Below, one piece after another: positions 41,687-50,709 of a stretch of DNA of 64,000 bases. The notes beneath the pieces were generated by a model. The model was not told the origin of the DNA and did no database searches. It saw only the letters and a program-made list of their open reading frames with translations. Source of the stretch: Sphingobacteriales bacterium (lineage in GTDB: Bacteria; Bacteroidota; Bacteroidia; Chitinophagales; Chitinophagaceae); assembly GCA_016708305.1 (NCBI GenBank), contig JADJGB010000008.1:2046001-2110000 (forward strand), in the 5' to 3' direction. Numbering within the stretch: the stretch's first letter is position 1; every line of letters starts with the position of its first letter. The position numbers and the translations under genes were made by a program.

Positions 41687-42790
41687 CTATTTTCTTCTCT
41701 CCTTAATCATTTCTATAAAATCGTCAAACAAATACCTCGAATCATGTGGGCCGGGAGCGCTTTCGGGGTGATATTGCACCGAAAAGGCAGGTTTACCTTT
41801 AATGCGGATACCTTCAATAGACTTGTCGTTCAGATTCAAGTGGGTAATCTCTACCGATTCTGATTTACTTACCGATTCGGGATCAACTCCAAAGCCATGA
41901 TTCTGCGAGGTAATTTCAGACTTGCCGGTTATTAAATTCTTCACAGGATGGTTAAGTCCTCTGTGGCCATGATGCATTTTAAAGGTTTCAATTCCGGTGG
42001 CCAAAGCCAGAAGCTGGTGCCCCAAACAGATTCCAAAAAACGGTTTTTCTTCAATCAGGATTTGTTTGATGGTATCAATAGCATAATCCATTGCAGCAGG
42101 ATCACCGGGCCCGTTGGATACAAAATAACCGTCCGGATTAAATGCCTTCAGTTCTTTGTATGAGGTTTTGGCAGGAAAAACTTTCAGGTGAGCGCCACGC
42201 AACACCATTGACTGCAGAATATTGCGTTTGGTGCCATAATCCATTACCGCTATTTTGATGTCGTTACCTTCACCCAGTTCATACGCGTCTGTGGTGCTCA
42301 CTACCGAGGCCAGTTCTAGTCCGCTCATGTCGGGTACTGCTGCCAGTCTGTTTTTCAGTTCATCCACATCAAAAATCTCCGAAGAAATGATGCAGTTCAT
42401 AGCGCCTTTGTTTCGGATGTGTGTTACCAACGCCCTTGTATCCACACCATGGATAGCCACAACATTATTTTTTACGAAGTAATCTTGCAGAGAGCCTTTT
42501 GCTTTTTTGCGGGAATAGTTTTCATTCAGATTTTTTGCAATTACACCATACACTTTCACACTGTCGCTTTCTACTTCCGAATCATCCACTCCATAGTTGC
42601 CTATATGTGCCGAATTCATTATTACTACCTGGCCAAAGTAGCTGGGGTCGGTAAACACTTCCTGATAACCGGTCATTCCGGTATTGAAGCAAATTTCGCC
42701 GGTAGTGGTTCCTATAGCGCCAAAGGCAAATCCTTTTGCGATAGTTCCGTCTTGTAATAATAAAATTGCAGGTGCTTGTTTATCAGACAT
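41687..42790 (-). CDS. carA: carbamoyl-phosphate synthase small subunit
   Basis: Glutamine amidotransferase subunit that supplies ammonia to CarB for pyrimidine and arginine synthesis. It is 367 aa. The N-terminal domain has GEICFNTGMTGYQEVFTDPSY, the class I amidotransferase has YFVSNGPGDPAAMDYAI, the nucleophile Cys in FFGICLGHQLLALA, and the His/Glu pair in SVQYHPESAPGPHDS. The frame is intact. carB is not in the window. A -7 element is at 42828-42821. Confidence 0.95.
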   Translation of the reverse strand: MSDKQAPAILLLQDGTIAKGFAFGAIGTTTGEICFNTGMTGYQEVFTDPSYFGQVVIMNSAHIGNYGVDDSEVESDSVKVYGVIAKNLNENYSRKKAKGSLQDYFVKNNVVAIHGVDTRALVTHIRNKGAMNCIISSEIFDVDELKNRLAAVPDMSGLELASVVSTTDAYELGEGNDIKIAVMDYGTKRNILQSMVLRGAHLKVFPAKTSYKELKAFNPDGYFVSNGPGDPAAMDYAIDTIKQILIEEKPFFGICLGHQLLALATGIETFKMHHGHRGLNHPVKNLITGKSEITSQNHGFGVDPESVSKSESVEITHLNLNDKSIEGIRIKGKPAFSVQYHPESAPGPHDSRYLFDDFIEMIKERRK

Positions 42791-42820
42791 TTAGTATGTT
42801 TTATGTTTGAAAAAATCGTA

Positions 42821-42828
42821 CAAAAGTA
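42821..42828 (-). promoter_or_regulatory. -7 promoter element for carA
   Basis: TACTTTTG on the minus strand, 31 bp before ATG 42790, matches TAnnTTTG. A TTG at -33 is not seen. Confidence 0.45.
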
Positions 42829-42973
42829 AAAATATTATTTGAAAGTCATTAAGAATTTTCAGGGTTTTTAATTCCGGCATATTTATATGAAAATAGTTTT
42901 ATAAATTTTTTAAGTTTTAAAACCTGAACTTTGCAACTGATTTTGAGATATTCATAAACTAAAATAGTAGTTC

Positions 42974-43420
42974 TATGACGGATAGTGAGGATTTGGAATT
43001 GTTGCGCATTGCGACAATGGTCTTGAAAAAATGCGTTAAAAAAAATGATTTTTCCTTACGTCATTTTGAACGGAGCTTCTTTTTCACCGTCATTTTGAAC
43101 GGAGCGAAGCGTAGTGAAAAATCTCCATGTTTTCAAAACGGTGAGATTTCTCCGCTTCGCTGCTGAATGACGGTGTGGTAGGATTGAGAAAGTACATCCA
43201 ATTCCCGTTTCGACTGAACGAAGCACCTTTTTCACAGTCATTTCGATCGCAACGCAGTGTAGTGAGAAATCTTTTGGTTTCAAAATGGTGAGATTTCTCC
43301 GCTTCGCTCCGAAATGACGATCAAGGAGGGGCGAAACGACACCTCAAAAGCATCGTCATTGTTAGGCTGTGAAACGACGGTGTAGAAGATCGTAAAATTT
43401 TTTTTGTATCAAGACCAAAA
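42974..43420. repeat. interspersed palindromic repeat element, copy 1
   Basis: Starts with TATGACGGATAGTGAGGA and a leader including TTTGGAATTGTTGCGCATTG, conserved in copies 2 and 3. It continues with several palindromic modules of the type GTCATTTTGAACGGAGC ... GAGATTTCTCCGCTTCGCT, widespread in Bacteroidota intergenic DNA. It ends with TTTTTTTTGTATCAAGACC and then AAAAAGTAAAATAAC. No protein gene is seen from 42829 to 43577. Confidence 0.8.
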
Positions 43421-43577
43421 AGTAAAATAACAATAGATACCATAGTCCATGCAAAACGCATATAACCAAAATAGTATCCCGAAAAAGGTCTTTACCTTTT
43501 AGCATTAACATATTTTTAGCTTATAAATTATGTAATAAAACTTCAATCAACATCTTTTAGTAAATAAACCTTAAATT

Positions 43578-43856
43578 ATGAAAAAATTAATGTTTTTAGG
43601 AATGGTAATTTTAACCATCAGTTCATGTTCAACCGGTAAAAAAGCTACCGTGCAATCATTAAACGGCGGCTGGGTTCTGGAGTATATTACAGGACCGCGT
43701 ATCACTTTTGAAGGTCTGTATCCCGAAAAGAAGCCAACTCTTTTTTTTGATAAAAGAGAAAAAAGAGCACATGGCAACAGTAGCTGCAACAGCTATAATG
43801 GCGCATACGCCATCAAAGGAAATAAAATTAAAAAAAATGCCGCTTCAAAAAAATGA
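43578..43856 (+). pseudogene. truncated META-domain (HslJ-like) lipoprotein
   Basis: A 92-aa frame starting MKKLMFLGMVILTISSCSTGKK, with a lipobox ending in Cys at about residue 17. It continues LNGGWVLEYITGPRI and the META-domain core GNSSCNSYNGAYAIKGNKI. Relatives continue for another 60 or more residues. Here the sequence runs directly into the stem of a terminator (43833-43868), so the last eight residues are translated hairpin. The simplest reading is an internal deletion joining the middle of the gene to its own terminator. META proteins such as HslJ are linked to outer-membrane stress or antibiotic resistance. The product may be non-functional. Confidence 0.65.
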
Positions 43857-43868
43857 GGCGGCATTTTT
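43833..43868 (+). terminator. terminator of the META lipoprotein gene
   Basis: AAAAATGCCGC (43833-43843) and GCGGCATTTTT (43858-43868) form an 11-bp stem ending in a T-run. It overlaps the last codons and stop of the truncated gene. Confidence 0.8.
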
Positions 43869-43885
43869 ATTAAGTTCTGATAATG

Positions 43886-43930
43886 AAAAAAGGCTTATAC
43901 AACTAAAAATCAGTTATATAAGCCTTTTTT
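43886..43930. terminator. terminator beside tRNA-Lys
   Basis: AAAAAAGGCTTATA (43886-43899) pairs with TATAAGCCTTTTTT (43917-43930). It begins three bases from the tRNA 3' end, so it probably terminates tRNA-Lys transcription on the minus strand, and it can also act on plus. Confidence 0.75.
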
Positions 43931-43932
43931 TG

Positions 43933-44005
43933 TGATCCCGCTGGGGCTCGAACCCAGGACCCCAACATTAAAAGTGTTGTGCTCTACCAACTGAGCTACG
44001 GAATC
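43933..44005 (-). tRNA. tRNA-Lys (UUU)
   Basis: A 73-nt cloverleaf on the minus strand. GATTCCG pairs with CGGGATC in the acceptor stem, with one G-U pair. The anticodon stem CAACA/TGTTG encloses the loop CTTTTAA, giving anticodon UUU. The T-arm is CTGGGTTCGAGCCCCAG. CCA is not encoded. Confidence 0.95.
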
Positions 44006-44136
44006 TTCAAGAACTTGTCTCAGCCCCTTCATTTTCTAAAAAATGGGATTGCAAAGATAGGGGTATCTGATTATTACGCCAAAAAATTTAAGAAATAAAA
44101 TTCAAAATTGTGCCTATTGCCACGAAATAAATAGTT

Positions 44137-44343
44137 CTATGACGGATAGTATGGGTTTGGAATTGTTGCGCATTGCGACAGTGGTCTTGAAAAAAATGCA
44201 TTAAAAAAAGTATTTCTCCTTTCATTTCAAACGGAGCTTCTTTTTCCAGTCATTTCGAACGCAATGCAGTGGAGTGAGAAATCTTTTGGTTCCAAAACGA
44301 TAAGCTTTCTCCGCTTCGCTCCGAAATGACAGTGGTTTCAAGG
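44137..44343. repeat. interspersed palindromic repeat element, copy 2
   Basis: Leader CTATGACGGATAGTATGGG followed by TTTGGAATTGTTGCGCATTG, then palindromic modules with GTCATTTCGAACGCAATGC and GAGAAATCTTTTGG ... CTTTCTCCGCTTCGCTCC. Confidence 0.78.
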
Positions 44344-44656
44344 CTCCATAGCGGATAGTGTGGGTTTGGAATTGTTGCGCATGGCGACAATGGCCTTGAA
44401 AAAAATGCGTTAAAAAAATGATTTTTCATTCCGTCATTTTGAACGGAGTTCCTTTTTCACCGTCATTTTGAACGGAGCGAAGCGGAGTGAAAAATCTCCA
44501 TGTTTTCAAAACAGTAAGATTTCTCCGCTGCGCTGCGAAATGACGGTGGGGAGGATGAAATGACGGTGGGAAAGTTCGGCAGGTTTAGGTGCGAAAGATC
44601 ATTTTTAGCAAATTTTTTCAATGGCCTTGATTTTTGTTACTTTTTTTGTATCAAGG
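44344..44656. repeat. interspersed palindromic repeat element, copy 3 (left part, split by IS110)
   Basis: Leader CCATAGCGGATAGTGTGGG followed by TTTGGAATTGTTGCGCATGG, then GTCATTTTGAACGGAGCGAAG modules. It ends in CTTGATTTTTGTTACTTTTTTTGTATCAAG. In copy 1 that end continues into a (C)AAAAAGTAA stretch, but here it is cut off. A matching continuation (GACAAAAAAGTAAGACAAC) is found at about 46224. Confidence 0.75.
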
Positions 44657-44736
44657 TCCCATGTATGAGAATGGGTTCAGTAAAAGTGTAAATTGAGGTT
44701 GAACAAACTATTCAATCACTTTAAAAACAGAAGTCC

Positions 44737-45784
44737 ATGGCACAAGTTAAGAAATTAGATTTTAGCGGTATCACGCTTTTTTGTGGTATTGATGTTCATA
44801 AAAAAAACTGGCGTGTGAATGTTCAAGGATGGCGAATTTGAATTAGAAGACTTTTCACAAAATGCTGATGTAGCTCTTTTATATAAGCATTTAAGCCGAA
44901 AATATCCTGCTGCTGATTTTAGGATATGTTACGAAGCAGGTTTTAGCGGTTTTAGCGCGCAACGATGGTTAACAGAAAATGGTATAAACTGTCTGGTGGT
45001 CAATGCAGCAGACGTGGCTACCAGTAATAAAGAAAAGCGGCAGAAGAACGATAAAATAGATGCCCGTAAATTATGTGAGCACCTGCAGACTAAAAAAAAG
45101 CAAAAAGTGTTTATATCCCGGAATTACAATGGGAGCATAGCCATTCGCTGATCAGGGCCAGAGGAAGAATAGTCAGTAATCAAACGCGGTGTAAGAATCG
45201 TATATGGCAGTTATTGCATTTTAGCGGATTGACCTTGCCACTGGGTTATGAAGCAGGTCAGTATTGGAGTAAAAACTTCATTCAGCAGCTAGAATCTTTA
45301 GATTGTGGCGACAGTGAAACATTAAAAACAACGCTGAAACTGTACATCAGGGATTATCAGCAAACAAGGGATTTGCTATTAGCGGCTACTCGTGCTATCC
45401 GTAAACTGTGTAAAGAGCCAGCATATGAAAAGCAGATTACTTTGTTAAGAAGCGTTCCGGGCATTGGAGAAATTAATGCTGCTATTATACTAATGGAATT
45501 ACAGGATATACATCGTTTTAAACATTTTGACCAGCTGTGTAGCTATGTAGGTTTAATTCCTGATACCAGTGATAGCGGGGAAACGCGGATATCCAAAGGC
45601 ATAACCAAACGCAGCAATCAGTACCTGCGAGCGGCGTTAGTAGAAAGCAGTTATAAAGTATAAGCACTATTGCAGGCGGATGAATAAAAACAAGGCTATT
45701 ATACGTATCGTCAAACATGTGTTATCAAGGATAAACTATGTGTTGAAGAATCAAAAGGAGTACGTAACCAATATAGTGGTGTAA
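44737..45784 (+). CDS. IS110-family transposase/recombinase, frame-broken
   Basis: RNA-guided DEDD recombinase of the IS110 family, about 350 aa when restored. It starts MAQVKKLDFSGITLF with CGIDVHKKNW carrying the first catalytic Asp. ICYEAGFSGF and KNDKIDARKL complete the RuvC-like domain. The C-terminal Transposase_20 domain has LLRSVPGIGEINAAIIL and FDQLCSYVGLIP. Breaks lie near 44815, 45108 (then IPELQWEHSHSLIRARGR) and 45655 (then HYCRRMNKNKAIIRIVKHVL). The restored end is at TAA 45782-45784. Its breaks are not confined to long homopolymers. Confidence 0.85.
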
Positions 45785-45807
45785 AAGTTTTTGAGGCATT
45801 GGGCTTC

Positions 45808-45866
45808 TGAAGTAATGATAAAAGGGATAAGAAAGGCTCCTATCCCTTCAACGAAATTACTTCGTC
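45808..45866 (+). ncRNA. candidate structured RNA in the IS110 3' region
   Basis: GAAGTAAT (about 45808) pairs with ATTACTTC (about 45856-45863), and inside it AAGGGATA pairs with TATCCCTT around AGAAAGGCTCC. The two stems are separated by an internal loop. IS110 elements express a bridge RNA from a non-coding end, and such RNAs have stems with internal loops, so this is a candidate. It could also be a simple terminator. The rest of 45867-46223 has no gene. Confidence 0.35.
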
Positions 45867-46223
45867 AGCCGCCGGAATTATTCCTGGCAGGTTGGTCTTC
45901 AGCAGCGCCTGCTTCCGCTTATTTCGGCATTGTAAAATTAAATTATTGAAAGTTCAGAACAATAAATAATAAGTTCTTTAACAGCACCCCATCGTTAATT
46001 TTTTGTTGCAGCTCTTTTGAACCACTCAAAGATGTCTGTCTATGTCAAGGATACCGGGTGCTTTTTGGATAAAATTGAAAAAGACGATGCGGCTTTTTAA
46101 TTGAAAAATGTCCGTTTATTGAAGTGCACTTTTTTAAAATTGTTCTGTTATAAACTTTAAGAATGTAAATAATAAAGAAAATACTAGAAATTTGTTCAAC
46201 GATGCAACGAAATCTCATCATTG

Positions 46224-46400
46224 AAGACAAAAAAGTAAGACAACAAAAACGGTAAGACATCTCCCTTTGGTCGATGTGACAGCGAAGGAAGGCTGCGAAT
46301 GATACCTCAATAGCATCGTCATTCTATGTTTGCATATTCTTAAAAACCAGTGGTAATAAAAGTTCTAAATTTGTGATTTTTCATTCCGTCATTGGCAACG
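46224..46400. repeat. right part of the split interspersed repeat
   Basis: Begins GACAAAAAAGTAAGACAAC, the continuation missing at 44656. Further on, GCGAATGATACCTCAATAGCATCGTCATT corresponds to GCGAAACGACACCTCAAAAGC near 43331 in copy 1, and CATTCCGTCATT matches copy 3. The stretch 46401-46526 shows no gene. Confidence 0.6.
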
Positions 46401-46526
46401 GTAATTGATAAAATAAAATTCAGGGGGAAAGCCGGCATCTCGTCGGATGACTTTCAACTCAGCTTGTTCCCGGATTAGCTAAAATGAGGAAACGTGAGTA
46501 AATGCTGTTTCTGTTTTATTACCTCC

Positions 46527-46556
46527 TTGAATGAAAGGCAAAAAGGTGTATTTTTG
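46527..46556 (+). promoter_or_regulatory. promoter of hutH-hutU
   Basis: TTG (46527-46529), a 19-bp spacer and TATTTTTG (46549-46556) match the Bacteroidota promoter. It places transcription start close to 46563, so ATG 46570 rather than the upstream in-frame ATG 46531 is the start of hutH. Confidence 0.75.
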
Positions 46557-46569
46557 CCGCTCAAGCTAT

Positions 46570-48069
46570 ATGAACGTACATAAAATTTCGGGGAATCCAA
46601 TTGACAACAAAATGTTGCTTTCTATGGAAGCGCAATCTTTTTTTTTGGAACTGTCCGCAGAAGCGGTTGAAAAAATCACTCATTGCAGAGATTTTCTTGA
46701 CAGAAAATTAGACAACAGCACAGAACTTTTTTACGGCATCAATACCGGTTTTGGGTTTTTGCAAAATGTGGCCATCAGCAACGGACAGATTGCCGAGTTG
46801 CAATACAACCTGCTGAAATCGCATGCCTGTGGGTTTGGTGAAGAAGTGCCTGGCGGAATTGTGAAATGGATGCTCTTTTTAAAAGTACAGTCGTTGGCGC
46901 AGGGTTATTCGGGTGTGCAGGTTGCTACAGTACAACGGCTGATTGACTTTTATAATAATAGTATTACCCCGGTCGTTTACACTCAGGGTTCGTTAGGCGC
47001 TTCTGGCGACCTGGCGCCATTGGCGCATCTGAGTCTCCCGTTGATTGGATTGGGCGAGGTAAAATACAAGGGTCAAAAATATTCAGGTGAAGAAATATTG
47101 AAAAAATTTGGCTGGGAACCATTGGCGTTAAAGAGCAAGGAAGGAATAGCACTGATAAACGGCACCCAGTTTATGACGGCTTATGCACTCTTTTGCCTGT
47201 TGAAAGCAGAGGGATTATTTATCCTGTCCGACCTTATTGCCTGTATCTCGTTGGATGCATTTGATTGTAGTCTTCATCCGTTTCATAAAAACATCCATGC
47301 TATCCGGCCGCACAAAGGCCAGGTAGATACGGCTGCCCGCATTTCGGGGCTGATGGAAGGCAGTGAAATGATGGATAGGGATAAAAAAACGGTTCAGGAT
47401 CCTTATTCGTTCAGATGTATTCCGCAGGTGCATGGCGCTTCAAAAGACGCAGCTAATTTCTTCCTGAAAACGATGATGCAGGAGATCAATTCGGTGACCG
47501 ACAATCCCAATATTTTTCCTGAAGATGATCTGATATTGTCAGGCGGTAATTTTCACGGCCAGCCTTTGGCGCTCTCCTTCGATTTGATGTGTATGGCAAT
47601 GGCCGAGATCGGTAATATTTCTGAAAGGCGTACTTATCAGTTATTGTCGGGGCAGAGAGGATTACCATTGTTTCTGATCAAAAACCCCGGGCTACATTCG
47701 GGTCTGATGATTCCGCAATATACGGCAGCAGGCATTGTGAGTGAAAATAAACAATTATGTACTCCGGCAAGTATTGACTCGATCGTTTCCTCCAACGGGC
47801 AAGAAGACCATGTGAGTATGGGGGCCAATGCAGCAGTGAAATGTTTGAAGGTGCTGAGGAATGTGGAAAAAATTCTGGCTATTGAATTGCTTACAGCCTG
47901 TCAGGCAATTGAGTACCGGAGACCGTTGAAAAGCAGTGGAAGGGTAGAGGCAACGGTTGCGGCCTTCAGAAAAACGGTGTCCTTTAATGAGGAAGATAAG
48001 GTGTTGCATGGCGAGATGATGAAAGCGCTTGAATTTGTGCAGCAATATGACGTGAGTGATATCGTTTAG
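46570..48069 (+). CDS. hutH: histidine ammonia-lyase
   Basis: Converts L-histidine to trans-urocanate and ammonia, the first step of histidine catabolism. The enzyme is 499 aa from ATG 46570. The self-made MIO cofactor comes from Ala144-Ser145-Gly146 within QGSLGASGDLAPLAHLSLPL. Other conserved motifs are YGINTGFGFL, LINGTQFMTAYALF, VQDPYSFRCIPQVHGASKDA and NSVTDNPNIF. The promoter at 46527-46556 rules out the in-frame ATG 39 bp upstream. It is followed by hutU, 112 bp later. The frame is intact. Confidence 0.95.
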   Translation: MNVHKISGNPIDNKMLLSMEAQSFFLELSAEAVEKITHCRDFLDRKLDNSTELFYGINTGFGFLQNVAISNGQIAELQYNLLKSHACGFGEEVPGGIVKWMLFLKVQSLAQGYSGVQVATVQRLIDFYNNSITPVVYTQGSLGASGDLAPLAHLSLPLIGLGEVKYKGQKYSGEEILKKFGWEPLALKSKEGIALINGTQFMTAYALFCLLKAEGLFILSDLIACISLDAFDCSLHPFHKNIHAIRPHKGQVDTAARISGLMEGSEMMDRDKKTVQDPYSFRCIPQVHGASKDAANFFLKTMMQEINSVTDNPNIFPEDDLILSGGNFHGQPLALSFDLMCMAMAEIGNISERRTYQLLSGQRGLPLFLIKNPGLHSGLMIPQYTAAGIVSENKQLCTPASIDSIVSSNGQEDHVSMGANAAVKCLKVLRNVEKILAIELLTACQAIEYRRPLKSSGRVEATVAAFRKTVSFNEEDKVLHGEMMKALEFVQQYDVSDIV

Positions 48070-48181
48070 TTTTGGTTGAGATAAATGCTGATGCCATATA
48101 TTCCACAGCCGAACGGAGCGTCGCAAGTAAAGATGCTATAAGTACTTCAGCCGATAAAATAATACTTTAAAATTTTCAGAT

Positions 48182-49855
48182 ATGAGTTTTGATTTTGAGA
48201 AATACAAGACACCTACCGGCACCCGTCTTCAGTGCAAGGGATGGATTCAGGAAGCGGCGTTGCGGATGTTGCTCAATAACCTTGACCCTGATGTGGCTGA
48301 AAAACCGGAGGAACTGATAGTGTATGGCGGCAGGGGAAAGGTAGCGCGCAATATCGAATCATTAGATTTGATTATCAAGGCGCTGAAAGATTTGGAGGAG
48401 GATGAAACGTTGCTGATACAGTCAGGAAAACCTGTGGGCATATTGCCCTCTTACAAAAATGCACCCCGTGTGCTGATATCCAACTCGCAGTTAGTGCCGC
48501 ACTGGGCTACCTGGAAACACTTTGACGAATTGGACAAAAAAGGCCTGATGATGTATGGTCAGATGACGGCAGGCTCCTGGATTTACATTGGTTCTCAGGG
48601 AATTGTGCAGGGTACCTACGAAACCTTTGCGGCTATTGCCAAAAAGCATTTTAATAATACGTTGAAAGGAACCCTGTCGGTAACTGCAGGGCTGGGAGGC
48701 ATGGGGGGCGCCCAACCATTGGCCGTTACCATGAATGACGGTGTGTGCTTAGTGGCGGAGGTGGAGGAATGGCGGATTCGGAAACGGATAGAAACCCGAT
48801 ATTTAGATGTGAGTTTCTCAAATATAGACGAAGCCATTGACAGGGCGCTGGAAGCAAAGGAAAAGGGTGAGCGGCTTTCGATAGGTGTGGTGTGCAATGC
48901 GGTTGATATGTTGCAGAGAATGGTAGAAAGAAATATTGTGCCTGACATGCTTACCGATCAAACTTCGGCACATGACCCATTAACGGGCTACTTTCCGCAT
49001 ACCATCAGTAAAGAAGAAGCTTTGGAAATGCGAAAGACAGACCCTGAAAAATATGTGGCGCTGGCCTGCGACTCAATAGTGGAGCATGTGCGGCTGATGC
49101 TGGAGCTCCAGAAATCGGGCGCCATCACCTTCGATTATGGTAACAATATTCGCGGGCAGGCATTAGAAAAGGGCTTGACCAATGCTTTTGATTTTCCCGG
49201 TTTTGTACCGGCGTATATCCGTCCTTTATTCTGTGAAGGTAAAGGACCTTTCAGATGGGTAGCGCTGAGTGGCAACCCCGATGATATCAGGGCTACTGAC
49301 GAACTGATTCTGGAACTGTTTCCCGAAAATGAATCATTGAAGCGGTGGATAACCATGGCTCAGGAGCGGATAGCATTTCAGGGGCTGCCGGCACGAATCT
49401 GCTGGTTGGGTATGGGTGAGCGAGTGCGTGCCGGTCTGGCATTTAATGAATTGGTGCGCAGGGGGAAAGTACAGGCGCCGATTGTCATTGGCCGAGATCA
49501 CTTAGATACCGGTTCGGTGGCATCGCCCAACAGAGAAACAGAAGCCATGCTCGACGGCAGTGATGCTGTAGCCGACTGGCCGGTGCTGAATGCACTGATT
49601 AATACTGCCGGCGGTGCCAGTTGGGTATCGCTGCATCATGTCGGAGGAGTAGGTATCGGTTATTCCATTCATGCCGGAATGGTGATAGTGGCAGATGGCA
49701 CATCGGAGGCAGCCGAAAGACTGAACCGTGTGTTGCACAACGACCCGGCAATGGGTGTGATACGGCATGCAGATGCGGGTTATGACATTGCTAGAGATAT
49801 GTCCAGAAAATATTGGTTAGATATTAAGGAAAGGTTGAAATTAACAAACTTTTGA
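48182..49855 (+). CDS. hutU: urocanate hydratase
   Basis: NAD-dependent enzyme that turns urocanate into imidazolone propionate, the second step of histidine breakdown. It is 557 aa, the normal size. Conserved motifs include MYGQMTAGSWIYIGSQGI, GLGGMGGAQPLAVTM, the catalytic loop DQTSAHDPLTGYFP, and GVGIGYSIHAGMVIVADGT. It is co-directional with hutH. hutI and the later enzymes are not in the window. The last 15 bp overlap the convergent restriction-endonuclease remnant. The frame is intact. Confidence 0.96.
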   Translation: MSFDFEKYKTPTGTRLQCKGWIQEAALRMLLNNLDPDVAEKPEELIVYGGRGKVARNIESLDLIIKALKDLEEDETLLIQSGKPVGILPSYKNAPRVLISNSQLVPHWATWKHFDELDKKGLMMYGQMTAGSWIYIGSQGIVQGTYETFAAIAKKHFNNTLKGTLSVTAGLGGMGGAQPLAVTMNDGVCLVAEVEEWRIRKRIETRYLDVSFSNIDEAIDRALEAKEKGERLSIGVVCNAVDMLQRMVERNIVPDMLTDQTSAHDPLTGYFPHTISKEEALEMRKTDPEKYVALACDSIVEHVRLMLELQKSGAITFDYGNNIRGQALEKGLTNAFDFPGFVPAYIRPLFCEGKGPFRWVALSGNPDDIRATDELILELFPENESLKRWITMAQERIAFQGLPARICWLGMGERVRAGLAFNELVRRGKVQAPIVIGRDHLDTGSVASPNRETEAMLDGSDAVADWPVLNALINTAGGASWVSLHHVGGVGIGYSIHAGMVIVADGTSEAAERLNRVLHNDPAMGVIRHADAGYDIARDMSRKYWLDIKERLKLTNF

Positions 49856-50569
49856 ATTGTTAACTCTAAGTTCTTCTGGCCGAATTTTGGGGAAGCCTAC
49901 AGATTTCCCGATTGTCTTCCAAATAGGTTGCAACAAAATAGGTTCTTGTTTTTCCACAACAGAAAGCACTATTTTGTCAATAGTTGAAATCATTTCAGGG
50001 ATGTAGGGCCAAACAGTAGCACCGTCACTCCAATCATTTATTTTACCAAACTTACTGTCAAACAATTGTATAAGTTGCTTCCTTTTGTCTTTAAAATATT
50101 TAGCAATACTGCAAGCCAAATAGACAATGGTATCCGGTCTGATTACAATTTCGCAGCCATAATTTTCTTCGCTTAAATGACATGTTGAATTGTCTGGTAT
50201 AGCAGTCAGTTTTAATTCTATTGACTGTAAAACCTGTCCGATACTTCTTGATTGTGTTACCAAATCAATTCTAGGCAATGTCCCGATAACTAATTGTTGA
50301 TAGGGGGTGTATTGACTTTCGAATGAGAAAAACAAATCTTCGGAGGCTGGACTTATTCCATAAAGCTTTTCTGCCGAAATTTTACCGTGTTTTATTTTAA
50401 GTTCTTCGTCCAAAAAGATATAAACATTTTATAAATTTTTGGAAGCAAGGTAATTTGTTAAACCAGCCGGGAATGAAGATTTAAATTGATTTTTGCCCCA
50501 AGTGCCTGCTTGAGAAAAATCTCTATTTGAATATTTAATTCCATATAACCCTGCCTTCTGTTTTCCCAT
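49841..50569 (-). pseudogene. HindVP-like type II restriction endonuclease, nonsense-interrupted and possibly 3'-truncated
   Basis: From ATG 50569 the frame reads MGKQKAGLYGIKYSNRDFSQ and AGTWGKNQFKSSFPAGLTNY, resembling the start of HindVP-type enzymes. A TAA at 50431-50429 (codon 47) stops it. The same frame continues NVYIFLDEELKIKHGKISA, then RIDLV, IELKLTAIPDNSTCHLSEEN and CEIVIRPDTIVYLA, consistent with the nuclease core. The total of about 242 codons is shorter than I expect for the family, and the end overlaps hutU, so the 3' part may be lost. No DNA methyltransferase gene is adjacent. The family call is from memory of sequence patterns and is tentative. Confidence 0.6.
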
Positions 50570-50709
50570 CAATCTATGTTTCAAAATATAGTTTCAAAAT
50601 TATCAATTTTATTGGTTAAAGCCTTATTGCTTGAATATTGATGGTGTCAAAGGGGGTGTGTGCATTATTCAAAGCGACACAAAAACTTACCCCAAAATCA
50701 CCTCAAGAC

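Larger units (their letters stand above)
44657..46223 (+). mobile_element. IS110-type element inserted in an interspersed repeat
   Basis: Boundaries are inferred from where the interspersed repeat stops (TATCAAG at about 44656) and resumes (GACAAAAAAGTAAG at about 46224); they may be off by a few bases. The element has no terminal inverted repeats, as expected for IS110. It contains a DEDD recombinase gene, an about 80-bp 5' leader and an about 440-bp 3' non-coding part with a nested hairpin. IS110 relatives often target repeated palindromes. Confidence 0.6.

Noticed and set aside
42975..43166. Small frame starting MTDSEDLELLRIATM
   Set aside because: It lies in the leader of the interspersed repeat; the other copies do not keep a frame, so coding is unlikely.
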